Assembly: GCA_963662175.1 (NCBI GenBank)
Contig: OY759216.1
Span: forward strand, 33,621,087 to 33,685,086
Length of the DNA: 64,000 nucleotides
Reading direction: 5' to 3'
From: Aradus depressus
Taxonomy: Eukaryota; Arthropoda; Insecta; Hemiptera; Aradidae
How positions within the stretch are numbered: the first letter of the stretch is position 1; each line of letters opens with the position of its first letter. The notes under the pieces are model-generated. The model was not told the DNA's origin. It did no database searches and saw only the letters and a program-made list of their open reading frames with translations. Both the position numbers and the translations under genes were made by a program. Of the stretch, positions 50,601-56,389 are shown in pieces.

Positions 50601-53600
50601 CATGCATACGTGATCACGGGCCGCAACAGAAGCTTGTATGCGAGGAGTCTATTGGTTAGATTAAGGGCTGCCTTTCTGAGGAGTAACGGGAATAAGGAGA
50701 ACACAAGTTCGCTCATTGTATTTGCTTTCTGTCTGATATGTTGCCTGAAGGTCAGTCGTCTGTTTAGAAGAACACCAAGGTATTTTACTGCATCGGTCCA
50801 GTCCAAATTTTCTACTTTCTGGGGTAATGTCTTTTTGTAAACAGGATCGCTGTCGATGTGTTCATTTAATCATGAATTATCGTACCTGAAGGAGCATACA
50901 CTTTAAAGAGAAATATTGGAGATAATTCCAACTGGGGACCAATGAATTAATAATAAATTGGATAAGGAGAGTGGAGAACCGCTAGTAATTACTGCACAGG
51001 TCAGTCACTGCGCTAAAGTAATTGCAGTTGTAATAAGCATCGGAATAACTGCACCCCTTCTCGAGACTAACGAAAGAACAGTTTTGTTTCACGGATCGAC
51101 TGGTAGATGGAAAGGAAATGCAATCGGTTTTTGTCCTTGGTCCGTCCGTTTCCAATCGTTTCAACATGCATTGATTTCAATTGTACTGTAGGAACTGATA
51201 TCCTCTGGCTGGTCGGAATCAATTTGTCACTAACTGTAACTGTAGAGGTCACTCTGAAAACAGTTAGTAATCACTGGTAATCATGGTTTCCATTATCAGT
51301 GATTTGATTAATTCAGTTATTACAAGACACATACTGTCTATCCGCGAGTGGAAGGGGCCTTGTGAGGAAAGTGGTGAAACAAGAGGTTGGGGAGGAGGGA
51401 TAAAAGTAGAATTTTGTTTGGAGGGGCGTGTCCTAAATCAATCGACTTACTTGAGCTACAGCTTAACAAGTGAACATATATTGAAGTTACCATATACTAA
51501 CGTCGTTAGCGAGTTTGGCGAGAAAGATCATCAAATGGGGGGAATACAGCCGCGCCTTCCAGCCAAGATCAGACGACAGTATTAATTGTGGCATGGGGTC
51601 GGAATAAATTTATGAATAATTCAATTTTTTTTTTTATTTTCTTTATTATTTTTCTTGAGGCAATTTGAAACAAATACTGATTTCAAGGTTTATATATTCG
51701 ATTTAAAGTTGTAAATATCTGTTTGCATATTTAAAAAATGAATAAACTCATGATTCCAAAAATGAAAAAAATAATTGTGTGAACAAGATAACTCCCGATA
51801 GAATTAATGTATCCAAACATAATTTTATGGTGTATCCAGAACCTCATAAGAACAACATCTGTTGATTTTCATTGGAATCAGCCAGAGGGGAGAGGGAAGG
51901 GTCAGAGGAGACTCAAATCAAAAATCCCAATAACTGCCAACGTAATGATTGTATCGACATGAAATTTCAGGGGGGACAATTTGAAACATATATTGGCATC
52001 AAGGTGTTTGTCATACCAATATCACCCCTATATCACAACTGGGTGATGTTAATTTGAAAATGGACAATGTCCAACAATGTAAAAATGTCAAGCGAGGAGA
52101 AATCACCCAATAGTGACACTCCAGATATAACAAAACCCCATTGTTTGAATTTGCATCTGTGAATACTATAACTTCGGGTAGGATCATTATATCTCCATAT
52201 TATCTCATATCTACATCTCTAAATATTATCTCAGTATTTTATGAGTAAAATAGACCAATTGATTTTCAGCCAAATTGGCTGAAGGGAAAATAGGAATTTG
52301 AGAAGAGCCTCAACTCCAAAACTTCCAATGAAATGAAAGTATTACTATATTCATGGCCAAATTACATTGCCGATGAATCAGGAACGATTTTGTTTTCTGT
52401 CTGGCCATGACTCTTGTGTACAGGTTATAATGGCGTATGATGAAGGTTCCGGATAAGCGAGGTGCTGCGTACGCGGAGAGAAGGTTGTCTGTCTGGTTAG
52501 GTTTAGTTAGACAGACAGACAGCCATGGTAGATATAACGGAGCTACAGCACGCAGGTCACTGGGTCAGCCAACACCTGTGCAACTCTCTACCCTTCCTTC
52601 CCACATTGCATACAGGAAGGGGGTCTAAAGAAATTTGTCGAAAACAAATTCGTCTAAAACAAAATTTGTCTAACGGTGAATTTGCCTAAAGAGAAAATCA
52701 TCTAAAAGACATCCGTTTAACAGTAAACTCGTCAAGTATTTCTTTTTTTTTTTCTAACTTCCCAGCATATAAGGAAGTTGAGTACGAAAATAGAAATCAA
52801 AATTTTCAACATATATTTATGTTTCAAGTTCACTAAAGTATTTTTACACTATTTTTGAAATGAATCATGAATGTGTGTCTACGTGCGTGGTCAATTTTTC
52901 CTGCACGAAATCTCGCGAATAAAAAATGATATCGACTCCGCTCTAGTGCCAATCGAAGCGGATCAACGTCAATATGATCCGAACAAAATTTAACGAATTC
53001 GGTCCAGCCGTTGTTTTTGTTTGAACAAAAAGACTGAAAAAAAAAGTGGATGATAGGATTTCTTGAAAAAAATGTATCCGATCTAATTGGTTCTGGTGGC
53101 AATCGATACTTTGAAATATCAGAAATTCTCATATAGTTGTAATCAAATAACATTTGATTGTTTGACACTGTTTTTATAATATTAAAAAATAAATAAATAA
53201 GCAATAATAATGACGAATAATATTTATTTTATTGACTTTTCGCTTACTCTCCTGTTATTATTATTATTTTTATTTTATACGCGTTATGCATTGTGATATA
53301 TAATGATATAGGTACTATATTTTATTGAATTGGAGTATATACATAGATAATATTTGAAGGTTCACACTATTTTATGAATTATATTTCGTGTTTAAACTTT
53401 GTTTGCCATTCAAAGGTTGATTTCACCAAGTCAGTTGCGGAAATTTCTTCCTACCGGAGAGTCCCGTATGTACTTTCCGAGTTAATTTTGTGAAGTGAAA
53501 ATATAAAAATCTTACAATTTTTCATTTTCTTCTACAATGTGCATTCACATATCAATTAAAAACCTATGTGTAGATTGAATTAAATTAAATTGAATTAATT

Positions 53601-54039
53601 TAATTTAATTTAATTCAATATTCTCCGTATATATTTCTCTATGGCTGGGCTACCGCATTACATTTAAATATCGATTGAGGTCACTACGTTGGCTTGTTTG
53701 GGCTATGGGGAAATGGACAGACCGACAGACACCCGTCCTAAAACAATAGGGTTTTTTGTGTGACCTATGAAACCCTAAACATGTTTTTTTTCCCCCTCCA
53801 ACATGATACACTTGGTTGCTCCTAATTTCTCAAAAATGCTTCATAGTGTCACAATTTCAGGAAAGTAAACCAGACTAATATGCATAGAATATATACCTGA
53901 AGATAGAAACAAGATAGTTGATAGTGGGTGCGATGGTTGCTTTGTCTGGGGGAATGTTGTAAATAATGACAGGACGGCCGTCTTTGTCTCGTCCACCAGG
54001 GACCCTGAGACCCCGGCACACAGCTTCTGTATCCTGCAT
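22529..54039 (-). CDS. SESTD1: SESTD1-like protein: SEC14 domain plus spectrin repeats, 15 coding exons, 808 aa
   Basis: Joined exons (minus strand, 5' to 3'): 54039-53897, 49774-49597, 48939-48826, 47171-47000, 45743-45574, 42731-42576, 41658-41476, 41189-41075, 40301-40060, 39237-39115, 37350-37159, 36371-36205, 25257-25107, 24276-24097, 22669-22529. Splice phases all match and the total is 2427 bases. Residues about 1-145 read as a SEC14-like domain (motifs RPEVFWDK, HKYIDPSQLPEDLGGTLSYD). Residues about 255-600 form three spectrin-like helical repeats, and 600-808 a further helical segment plus an acidic Ser-rich tail. In vertebrates SESTD1 is a cytoplasmic phospholipid-binding scaffold linked to TRPC channels and Rho/planar-polarity signalling; that role here is inferred from homology. 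Vertebrate SESTD1 is near 700 aa, so this protein is about 100 aa longer, at the C-terminus. The first ATG sits directly after an acceptor AG, so a further upstream coding or 5' UTR exon must exist. The match rests on remembered family sequence, not on a search. Confidence 0.88.
23160..23246 (-). mobile_element. SINE copy 7 (3' end only) with TTAGG-repeat tail
   Basis: The plus strand begins GGTTAGGTTAGGTTAGGTTT, then TATGACTCATGCCCGGGC and ACCAGAGCGCTCTTTCGTC, where the copy stops at a TA microsatellite. The tail is three to four units of TTAGG. Confidence 0.8.
23247..23308. repeat. (TA)n microsatellite
   Basis: About 60 bases of uninterrupted TA directly at the truncation point of a SINE, followed by AT-only palindromic sequence. 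Confidence 0.95.
23431..23697 (-). mobile_element. tRNA-derived SINE copy 8
   Basis: Reverse copy with a near-complete head: GGGTTTCGAACCCGCGATC (box B region) and GAGCTACCAGCGCCC. The body carries an internal deletion after TTATTATGACTC. It lies in the last intron of the SESTD1-like gene. Confidence 0.85.
24097..24276 (-). CDS. SESTD1: SESTD1-like exon 14 (acidic Ser-rich tail)
   Basis: A 180-bp phase 0/0 exon with acceptor TTTTGCAG and donor TTG|GTGAGT. It encodes residues 703-762, starting DWYGSLDKSGDSASSSK, then EEEEFVTASE, and ending LSPWWSDTDRTL. It is low-complexity, acidic and rich in Ser/Thr, with TASE occurring twice, and looks intrinsically disordered with many candidate phosphosites. 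It is beyond the end of vertebrate SESTD1 as I recall it. Confidence 0.83.
24315..24883 (-). mobile_element. Tc1-like MITE with relic transposase start
   Basis: Inverted ends ACTCCTGCTCAAAATTAACG and its complement near 24861-24880 enclose about 570 bp. Inside, on the minus strand from 24603, MDRHRNLTVEDAVRARVWL continues after one frameshift as EAGRSQSEIDRQ, the paired-like HTH of Tc1 transposases. It lies in the intron between exons 13 and 14. Confidence 0.75.
25107..25257 (-). CDS. SESTD1: SESTD1-like exon 13
   Basis: Follows a 10.9-kb intron. Acceptor GTTGCAG and donor GAG|GTAATC. One leading base completes the Gln codon of exon 12, and the exon ends in phase 0. It encodes residues 652-702: KVSREYNRSGVEAITERVAE, then LAEQLDMVLCGSPIVP and an acidic SDEEPSPSQE. 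Its first part aligns with the last helix of vertebrate SESTD1; beyond that the sequence leaves the vertebrate length. Confidence 0.87.
25894..26829. repeat. 936-bp element with long inverted repeats
   Basis: The left arm 25894-26120 and right arm about 26610-26829 are inverted copies over more than 200 bases (GAAGATGCAATAGATGTCTC, ACTAGAGCAAATATTTATTC, GTGTTAGATTAAAATGACC). No transposase is visible. It sits in the 10.9-kb intron 12. It may be nested, since the inner ends starting GCAGGGTG look like a separate terminus. Confidence 0.75.
26830..30110. other. intronic interval without recognised genes
   Basis: Part of intron 12 of the SESTD1-like gene. Long open frames (27771-28022, 28262-28588) have no recognisable motifs. 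A 17-C run lies at 29331-29347. Sequence near 29588 (CAGTTGGCGAAAAAGTATC) looks like a single Tc1/mariner end, but no partner was found. Confidence 0.5.
30115..30510 (+). repeat. degenerate minisatellite, about 85-120 bp units
   Basis: Motifs CTCCCTTTGTGGTTATCC and GTCAGTTTATGTTACC recur at about 30153, 30241, 30350 and 30470 with accompanying ACCGCTCA..TATG blocks. There are roughly four diverged units. Confidence 0.6.
31515..32130 (+). repeat. family S repeat split by a SINE
   Basis: The two halves (31515-31652 and 31964-32130) match, in order, the copy at 6955-7330: GTGGGAAAATCCGAG, TACATTTTACAAG, CTTATATTTGTGAC, GCGAGATACGTACATG. The interruption is SINE copy 9. Confidence 0.6.
31653..31963 (+). 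mobile_element. SINE copy 9 with target-site duplication
   Basis: Flanked by ACTTTCCTTCGG (31641-31652) and ACTTTACTTCGG (31964-31975), a 12-bp duplication with one mismatch. The head GGTGGCTCAATGGTATG, box B GGGTTCGTAACCC and the 3' end GAGTCCTAATAACTA are all present. Confidence 0.88.
32700..32776 (-). mobile_element. SINE copy 10 (tRNA-like head only)
   Basis: Plus-strand ATTCGAACCCGTTATCTTGA, then AGCGGCGC, is the inverted tRNA-like head. The body is missing. Confidence 0.55.
33800..34065. repeat. hammerhead-like pair, family 2
   Basis: On the minus strand at about 33850-33815, CTGATGAAGCAAGTACTTCC, then CGCAACG, keeps CUGANGA but has GCAA for GAAA. On the plus strand at 34020-34050, ATGATGATGGGAATATTTTC, then CGAAATG, keeps stem II (GGGAA/TTCC) and GAAA but has A for the first C. 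The two copies face outward in an element like the one at 6800-7625. Confidence 0.45.
34827..35118 (+). mobile_element. tRNA-derived SINE copy 11
   Basis: The head GGCGCTGATAGCTCAGTGG, box B GTGGGTTCGTAACCC and the 3' end GTCATAATAACTAA are present. A short possible duplication AACTTGAA lies on both sides. The body has small deletions. Confidence 0.87.
36205..36371 (-). CDS. SESTD1: SESTD1-like exon 12 (helical segment after repeat 3)
   Basis: The donor CAGCA|GTAAGT is strong. Two acceptors are possible. The upstream one (TTTCTTTCAG, exon end 36409) has the better pyrimidine tract but would put the downstream reading two bases out of phase with exon 11 and hit TAA at once. The inner one (GAGTTTCAG, exon end 36371) keeps phase 0 and the expected family spacing, so I used it. 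Encodes residues 597-652: HASELKELAESVETAKPEDL, then VARMIRLARLLKSRLREPLY. Confidence 0.75.
36549..36793 (-). mobile_element. SINE copy 12 (head missing)
   Basis: Reverse body from AAAGTTAGTTATTATGATTC to TTTTATTTGGGAGGCCTCGG, about 140 bases upstream of exon 12 (intron 11). Confidence 0.8.
37012..37092. repeat. 81-bp perfect palindrome
   Basis: Two 40-base arms around base 37052 match without a mismatch (GAGAAAAAGAAAGTAATTTA and its complement). It lies 67 bases past the exon 11 donor, in intron 11. Confidence 0.95.
37159..37350 (-). CDS. SESTD1: SESTD1-like exon 11 (spectrin repeat 3, helix B-C)
   Basis: A 192-bp phase 0/0 exon with acceptor TTGCAG and donor AAA|GTGAGA, encoding residues 533-596. 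It reads GTYEFGSQLVRGALLLRQAC, then WDRLSASWSTLQ and TAVFHRDMDK. The Thr-Tyr-x-x-Gly-x-x-Leu start and the x-x-Ala-x-x-Phe-His end match repeat 3 of SESTD1 as I recall it. Confidence 0.92.
37500..38125. mobile_element. palindromic hammerhead element with a nested MITE
   Basis: Outer arms carry ATATTGTCTATTTCACAAAA and its complement near 38030-38055. On the minus strand a good core lies at 37956-37925: CTGAAGA, a weak stem II, GAAA, AG-UA-CU-C. A second copy on the plus strand (about 37987-38012) reads CCGAGA, a GGTA/TACC stem with GTAA loop, GAAA, AG-UA-UU-C. A MITE interrupts the left arm. Confidence 0.7.
37546..37920. mobile_element. MITE inserted in the hammerhead element
   Basis: The ends CGCTGCCTAAGTCCTAACAA and the inverted TGTTAGAACTTAGGCAGCG are terminal inverted repeats. 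ATAT flanks both sides. Subterminal copies of GAGATAT motifs recur inside, and there is no coding capacity. Confidence 0.8.
38705..39110 (-). repeat. family R copy next to exon 10
   Basis: Reverse copy with ATACATTTATTCTATCGGGA, then AAACATGAAATTCCAGTG and CTGACCGTTTACATAACTTCC. It ends about 5-20 bases from the donor of exon 10. Confidence 0.65.
39115..39237 (-). CDS. SESTD1: SESTD1-like exon 10 (spectrin repeat 3, helix A-B)
   Basis: A 123-bp phase 0/0 exon with acceptor TTCTTAG and donor AAG|GTATAT, encoding residues 492-532. It reads AIKWLDELFEVMLKSHSEVG, then EEQQNFEETAK. It contains the conserved helix A Trp (A-x-x-W-L-x-E-L). A dispersed repeat (family R) abuts the exon on its lower-coordinate side. 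Confidence 0.92.
39317..39931. mobile_element. palindromic hammerhead element with a nested MITE
   Basis: The arms share TTATTAGTGGTATTGTCTAA and its complement. On the minus strand the core is complete: CTGAGGA (39781-39775), stem II with GGAAGAAATACC, GAAA (39761-39758), then AG-UA-CU-C. The plus-strand partner at 39802-39823 has lost CUGANGA. A 387-bp MITE lies in the left arm. Confidence 0.75.
39355..39741. mobile_element. MITE with internal copies of its terminal motif
   Basis: Ends ATGGAGGGGTCAGTGCACAA and the inverted TTGTGCTCTGAACCCTCCAT are terminal repeats. The terminal motif GTGAACCAAGTCC appears at about 39376, 39453 and 39546 and diverged at 39497. It is inserted in the ATATAT linker of a hammerhead element. 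Confidence 0.8.
40060..40301 (-). CDS. SESTD1: SESTD1-like exon 9 (spectrin repeat 2)
   Basis: The longest coding exon, 242 bp, with acceptor TTTGCAG and donor CAG|GTAATG. It encodes residues 411-491: ELEEWVMREGEKLSDLLSMP, then helix B/C ISEILDMSRARSQLFRDN and VFTYESDAAQ. It aligns with the vertebrate SESTD1 segment that ends in Asp-Ala-Ser-Gln before the third repeat. Confidence 0.9.
40425..40610 (+). repeat. family R copy (partial)
   Basis: Contains GAGGTTATGTAATCGGTAAG, AAATTTCAAGC and GATAACTCTCGATAGAATGA. It starts about 120 bases upstream of exon 9. Confidence 0.6.
41075..41189 (-). CDS. SESTD1: SESTD1-like exon 8 (spectrin repeat 2, start)
   Basis: Acceptor TTTTTCAG and donor TTG|GTAAGT, starting in phase 0 and ending after one base. 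It encodes residues 373-411: YFQTTSDVYEKLVMTPDVGI, then STLLQLQECQSTI. It accepts the splice from the GC donor of exon 7. The one-base overhang G is completed by AT from exon 9 to give Asp. Confidence 0.88.
41476..41658 (-). CDS. SESTD1: SESTD1-like exon 7 (spectrin repeat 1, second half; GC donor)
   Basis: A 183-bp phase 0/0 exon encoding residues 312-372: ETYGQYAELLHKLDCSGLEI, then the helix C pattern RLERRRNILISSARFFRLVAQ. The acceptor is AAGCAG. The donor is CAG|GCAAGA rather than GT, and no in-frame GT donor lies nearby, so the following intron is of the GC-AG type. Phase 0 joins cleanly to exon 8 and preserves the family alignment. Confidence 0.9.
41846..42000. ncRNA. inverted pair of hammerhead-like motifs
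   Basis: On the plus strand CTGATGA (41933-41939), stem II GAG/CTC, GAAA (41953-41956), stem III AGC-UG-GCU and A form an intact core. On the minus strand the mirror reads CTGGTGATGACGGCAACCTC, then GAAAGCC. The arms share ATAAAATAATAAA and TCTGT(A)AGAGGTCA. Stem I pairing is not evident for the plus copy, which weakens the call. Confidence 0.5.
42576..42731 (-). CDS. SESTD1: SESTD1-like exon 6 (spectrin repeat 1, first half)
   Basis: A 156-bp phase 0/0 exon with acceptor TTTTCTAG and donor CGG|GTGCGT. It encodes residues 260-311: EVEKLESGVRSVTEWLLTKG, then HCNVGYDITSAEQLRREHEQ. The spectrin hallmark Trp in helix A (V-x-E-W-L-L) and the Leu-x-x-x-His-Glu-x-Leu-Glu pattern at the start of helix B are present. 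Confidence 0.92.
42930..43105 (+). pseudogene. mariner/Tc-type transposase fragment
   Basis: The frame from about 42940 reads RAIIMFQLDRAPPHFNQWPN, then YQNWIGRGVAWPQRSPDP and FFFYVWG. It matches the conserved FQQDGAPPH...WIGRGG...WPPRSPDLTPxDFFLWG block of insect DDE transposases, with the second catalytic Asp kept (L-D-R) and a homopolymer-linked deletion near the third. It lies in the intron between exons 5 and 6. Confidence 0.75.
43106..44606. other. intronic interval without recognised genes
   Basis: Rest of intron 5 before the hAT element. A 119-codon minus-strand frame (43802-44161) has no recognisable motif. No splice-bounded exon fitting the SESTD1 phase was found. Confidence 0.5.
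44607..45562 (+). mobile_element. hAT transposon (deleted) beside a splice donor
   Basis: Begins CAGTGGCGTATATATGG and ends with the inverted CCTATATACGCCACTG. The perfect 8-bp duplication GTTGCACA lies at 44599-44606 and 45563-45570, diagnostic of hAT. It is 956 bp and carries only the transposase C-terminus. It occupies intron 5 from position +12 after the donor of exon 5. Confidence 0.93.
44692..45151 (+). pseudogene. hAT transposase C-terminus (dimerisation domain)
   Basis: Open to TAA at 45149-45151. It reads SLEAAYNFYEEDLAHKEVV, then NIYILLKLLAVLPVSVASVE and RSFSSLRKLKTYLRNSASES. The Leu-x-x-x-Pro-Val-S-x-A-S-x-E-R-x-F-S-x-L core is the hAT C-terminal dimerisation domain, closest to the ZMYM1-like type. 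The DDE catalytic part is deleted, so it cannot transpose itself. Confidence 0.85.
45574..45743 (-). CDS. SESTD1: SESTD1-like exon 5 (helix before spectrin repeat 1)
   Basis: Acceptor TTGTCAG and donor AAG|GTATGTG, with leading phase +2 and ending phase 0. It encodes residues 203-259, including RGLLEELGMGRMTETIGQDV and a helix ending TALNKFIVDTK. The first bases of the downstream intron carry a hAT transposon whose 8-bp target duplication begins at intron position +4. The donor GTATGT itself is intact. Confidence 0.87.
47000..47171 (-). CDS. SESTD1: SESTD1-like exon 4 (linker to spectrin repeats)
   Basis: Acceptor GTTGCAG and donor AAG|GTACTT, starting in phase 0 and ending after one base of a Gly codon. 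It encodes residues 146-203, beginning RADSLLYESGEVQSELERV and ending SAALIQQG. It is predicted to be helical, polar and heptad-like. It connects the SEC14 domain with the first full spectrin repeat. Confidence 0.85.
47249..47314. repeat. hairpin with outer inverted repeats
   Basis: GCCTCGTACAGAGAA and TTCTCTGTACGAAGC are separated by three bases, extended outward by CCGCTATTC / GAATAACCGG and AAATCCG / CGGATTTT. Probably a small foldback MITE. Intron 3, about 80 bases upstream of exon 4. Confidence 0.7.
47740..48120 (+). mobile_element. hammerhead-bearing element, copy paired with 15955-16310
   Basis: The core lies at 48031-48059: CTGGGGA (one change from CUGANGA), TGGTGTAATACC as stem II, GAAA (48050-48053), AC-CA-GU-A. 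It is followed by GAAATAAACAATATAAC and the tail TTTATTTATTATAAGCTTCAAC, which also ends the element at 56511-56761. Confidence 0.6.
48361..48745. mobile_element. palindromic element with two opposed hammerhead cores, with TSD
   Basis: Plus core: CTGAGGA 48545-48551, stem II GGTA-GAAA-TACC 48553-48564, GAAA 48565-48568, AG-UA-CU-C to 48574. Stem I can begin GG/CC plus U-A. The minus core is the exact mirror (CTGAGGA 48460-48454, GAAA 48440-48437). A third, partial copy follows at 48606-48660. The element is flanked by AAAACACAACATG (48348-48360) and AAAACATAACATG (48746-48758), a 13-bp duplication with one mismatch. There is no protein coding. The 3' end reads GCAATAATGTCAGTTTTC. Confidence 0.8.
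48543..48576 (+). ncRNA. hammerhead ribozyme-like core, best copy
   Basis: All core positions agree with the hammerhead consensus: CUGANGA, a four-base-pair stem II capped by a GNRA tetraloop, GAAA, a two-base-pair stem III with a two-base loop, and U-C as the UH cleavage site after 48574. The minimal stem III is like those of Penelope-type and newt satellite hammerheads, which work best as dimers. Confidence 0.6.
48826..48939 (-). CDS. SESTD1: SESTD1-like exon 3 (end of SEC14 domain)
   Basis: A 114-bp phase 0/0 exon with acceptor TTTTCAG and donor |GTAAGT, encoding residues 108-145. The stretch RLHKYIDPSQLPEDLGGTL is the classic SEC14/CRAL-TRIO C-terminal signature (I-x-P-x-x-L-P-x-x-L/F-G-G). 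It is followed by SYDRDAWLKDRI, which matches the SESTD1 Tyr-Asp-x-x-x-Trp-Leu ending. This exon is the strongest single piece of evidence for the gene identity, and it is too short to show as a free ORF. Confidence 0.92.
49122..49240 (+). repeat. 17-bp tandem repeat, about 7 units
   Basis: The unit AGTAGTTAAATAATAAA repeats with few changes, the last unit being diverged. It lies in intron 2. Confidence 0.9.
49597..49774 (-). CDS. SESTD1: SESTD1-like exon 2 (SEC14 domain core)
   Basis: Bounded by CAG| and a |GTAGTC donor, with leading phase +1 and ending phase 0. It encodes residues 48-107: EETRRSGLRLVVES, then the motif ENISCLVLRPEVFWDKGMEH. The family carries an equivalent Lys/Arg-Pro-x-x-Phe-Trp-Asp-Lys stretch in this domain. 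The segment between this exon and the next is about six residues shorter than I recall in vertebrate SESTD1, so a tiny unseen exon cannot be excluded. Confidence 0.87.
49870..50228 (-). repeat. family R copy interrupted by a LINE fragment
   Basis: Contains AAATTTCGTGTCGATACATTCATT-type phrases (AATTTCGTGTCGATACATTC, TTATTAGGTGTCATCCTCATG). It continues after the LINE at 50851 with GTCGATGTGTTCATTTAAT. Confidence 0.65.
50229..50850 (-). pseudogene. Jockey-type LINE 3' end (reverse transcriptase thumb/C-terminal part)
   Basis: Minus-strand frame 50806-50471 reads WTDAVKYLGVLLNRRLTF, then RLLAYKLLLRPVITYACPVW and AGLASNTSFLLKCDTNQNVL, the conserved end of Jockey-clade reverse transcriptases. 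A run of A ends it on the left (50229-50237). GTCGATAT and GTCGATGT flank it, probably a decayed target duplication. It is 5' truncated. Confidence 0.75.
51770..52340 (+). repeat. family R copies
   Basis: GATAACTCCCGATAGAATTA, AACTGCCAACGTAATGATTG, then AATTGATTTTCAGCCAAATT show two or three joined family R units. No gene is seen. Confidence 0.6.
52763..53110 (+). repeat. family S2 repeat, copy A
   Basis: Contains CCAGCATATAAGGAAGTTGA, GTGCGTGGTCAATTTTTCCT, GAAGCGGATCAA and AATTCGGTCCAGCC. The same order recurs at 61217-61560. The 123-codon minus frame here is an accident of the repeat. Confidence 0.75.
53897..54039 (-). CDS. SESTD1: SESTD1-like exon 1 as traced (start of SEC14 domain)
   Basis: Acceptor TTTTTTTTCAG is followed at once by ATG, and the donor is AG|GTATAT. 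It encodes residues 1-48, including GGRDKDGRPVIIYNIPPDKA, the first strand of the SEC14 fold, and ends YLVSIF plus two bases of a Ser codon that the next exon completes with T. The ATG aligns close to the vertebrate N-terminus. It may be the true start with a spliced 5' UTR, or an internal Met if an upstream coding exon exists. Confidence 0.85.
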
Positions 54040-54201
54040 CTGAAAAAAAAGGCCAACATTGAAATTTTACAATTAACATGAAAGAATTTAAAAAAAAGAA
54101 ATAACTGTATCCAGCAAAGGAAACAACTTAAGAATATATTTTTTTATGATAAAGACTTCATGTCAAAGCATTCTTTTCTTCCAATAAATTATTTCTGTGG
54201 T

Positions 54202-54432
54202 GTTGGAGTAAAGAGGTATATGTCAGTTTTTCTGTTTTCAATTTTCAGAGAACTCCCATGTTCCTCAGTTGTCCCCCTTTTCACTTCCTTTTTTTTCAAT
54301 GATGTCATAAGATTCTGACTTATTTCTCTTTACCCCAACATAGAGATCACCTATCTAAAGCAAGTTATGACTTGCTTTAGATAGGTGTTACCCATTTTCA
54401 CAAAAAATTGACATATACCCCTTTACCCAAAC
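54202..54432. mobile_element. MITE with inner perfect hairpin
   Basis: Terminal inverted repeats GTTGGAGTAAAGAGGTATAT and ATATACCCCTTTACCCAAAC. Inside, an 18-bp perfect stem (CACCTATCTAAAGCAAGT / ACTTGCTTTAGATAGGTG, 54348-54387) closes a four-base loop. A third internal copy of the terminal motif lies at about 54325-54341. Confidence 0.8.
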
Positions 54433-55880
54433 AGCACAGATTTATATGACATTTCGTAATGAAACCTTCGCCTTTAGTGGCATTAAACTAGTTCAAATTG
54501 TTCCCAAATACCCACATATAAATTACACCGATCAATTAAATCAAATAAATTTTTAAAAAATAGGATCACACCATCTGCGATCCACCACACTTTTCGTATA
54601 CATCTATATGTGCTATATTAACAAACAAATTCAACATTTTAGACCATTCTAACAACTATTTTTGGAGAAATAAGTTTTGGAAATAAAAATGATATCCTGT
54701 GACTTGCTGAGGGACGTTTTGAAATCCATTTCCATAAAAATCATATCCAGAAAGTCTTGAGATGAAATTTTGAAATAAATAACACTTATTAACAACATAG
54801 TTTTTCAGCGCATTAATCTTTTTCGCATAAATCAAGCAACGTCTTAAAAAAATGGGTTTCAAGACATTATTTTAGAACCGGGTATAAAAATTTTTTTTCA
54901 GTCTGCTCTATAACTTTTATTTGAAGAGATTTTTTATTGTCATAAATGTAAGCGGTATCTTGTTTCTTAGGCACCGAAGTACGTACCCATAATTTTCTTG
55001 AAGAGATTAAGGACGGTGAACGTCCTATTTCATTTGGGCACAGGAAATATTATGGAAGTATTTTCTATTCGATTCGATTTGGATATATGAGGGTGAGCTT
55101 TATTCTAAACAACTCATTGATAACATAATCAATAGTTAGAAGAATGAAGACAACTATACAATAGCAGAGGATCGTTTCTTTCAGAAATATACCTGAGTTC
55201 ATTGATGTAGCCTAGCTATGAAAGAGCACAGGACACTTTACAGACAGTCTACAAAACAATAGCTTTCATAAATTATCAATAGACTTCTGAGATCCACACA
55301 CACAAAAAAGCCACCCATGAAACAATTACAGTCCTTCTTCTTTATGTGTAAAGATACAATGTAGTCTGCCTACCTTGTGAATTGTACAGAATTGACATCG
55401 CTCCAACATACACCATATAACAAGAACAAAACTATTGCAAAAATGGTGTTCAACACTTGACAGCCTTTGTACAAACTTGAAAAGAAATTATGAAAAAAAA
55501 CATGAAAACGTAAATAAAGAAAAAAAAAATCGACAACTACATTGACCTAAAACAAGGATTCATAACCATAAAAAAGGTTATTTAAATTTTATTAGCCCCA
55601 GCACATCATCACGATCACTAGTGACAAATGTTGTCGTTGTGAATATGTAAATAAATAAATTTTATTACAAACTCAAAGGAATTGTTTTTAATGAGACTAT
55701 TTAATTGTGGGATGGACCATTGCACGAGAAAACATTAAACTATTGAAAGACAAAAAAAATGTATTTCAAAGTAAACATGACTTTTTAGAACTGCTTAATT
55801 TCAATTAATAATTATCAACCATTTGTCACAAGTCGCCATATTTGAACACGGTATGATTGAGAATTTCACTTCCCGGCTGA
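54433..55880. other. gene-free interval upstream of traced exon 1
   Basis: No exon with correct splice sites and SESTD1 similarity was found. AT-rich, with no clear repeat. A 5' UTR exon could be here but cannot be seen. Confidence 0.4.
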
Positions 55881-55884
55881 ATTT

Positions 55885-56130
55885 ACGAAGGGAAATGATG
55901 TAATCGGTAGTTACGTTCCAAGTTGTGTTTCACTGAAATTTCAAGTTTTTTCAATCCGAAGATCAATCCCAAGAGTAGGCTTAACTCAAAATCAATAATA
56001 ACTGTTGATTTAATGTATCGACCTTTTTTTTTGACGGCAGACAAGGGATGTGGGCTCAACTAAAAGTCCTAAAACCTCCCATAATGAATGTATTGACTCA
56101 GAATTTTTGTGGGGATTGAGATTTTCAGTC
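55885..56130 (+). repeat. family R copy
   Basis: Contains GATGTAATCGGTAGTTACG, TCACTGAAATTTCAAGTTTT and AATAATAACTGTTGATTTAA. Confidence 0.55.
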
Positions 56131-56389
56131 AAGTTTGTAGAAGAGATCAATTTGAGCAGGGGGAAAACATTCCTGGTGGTTAACAGAAGACTTTTTTTTT
56201 TTTGTTTTTGAGCTGTTAAGTTGCAATTTATGTATATTAGTATTATTTTAATTCGCAAGGTTTTACTATTCTCAATTCAGAATTATGACTAGATATACAT
56301 ACTGTAACACTTATTTGAAACGTAAACTTACTTATTGTAATCTTTGAGGTGGCCTTTTGGACTGTTTTCAACTACCTACTCGTAAGGAA

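Noticed and set aside
52833..53204. 123-codon minus-strand frame
   Set aside because: It lies in a repeated sequence (family S2), and the second copy at 61217-61560 does not keep the frame.
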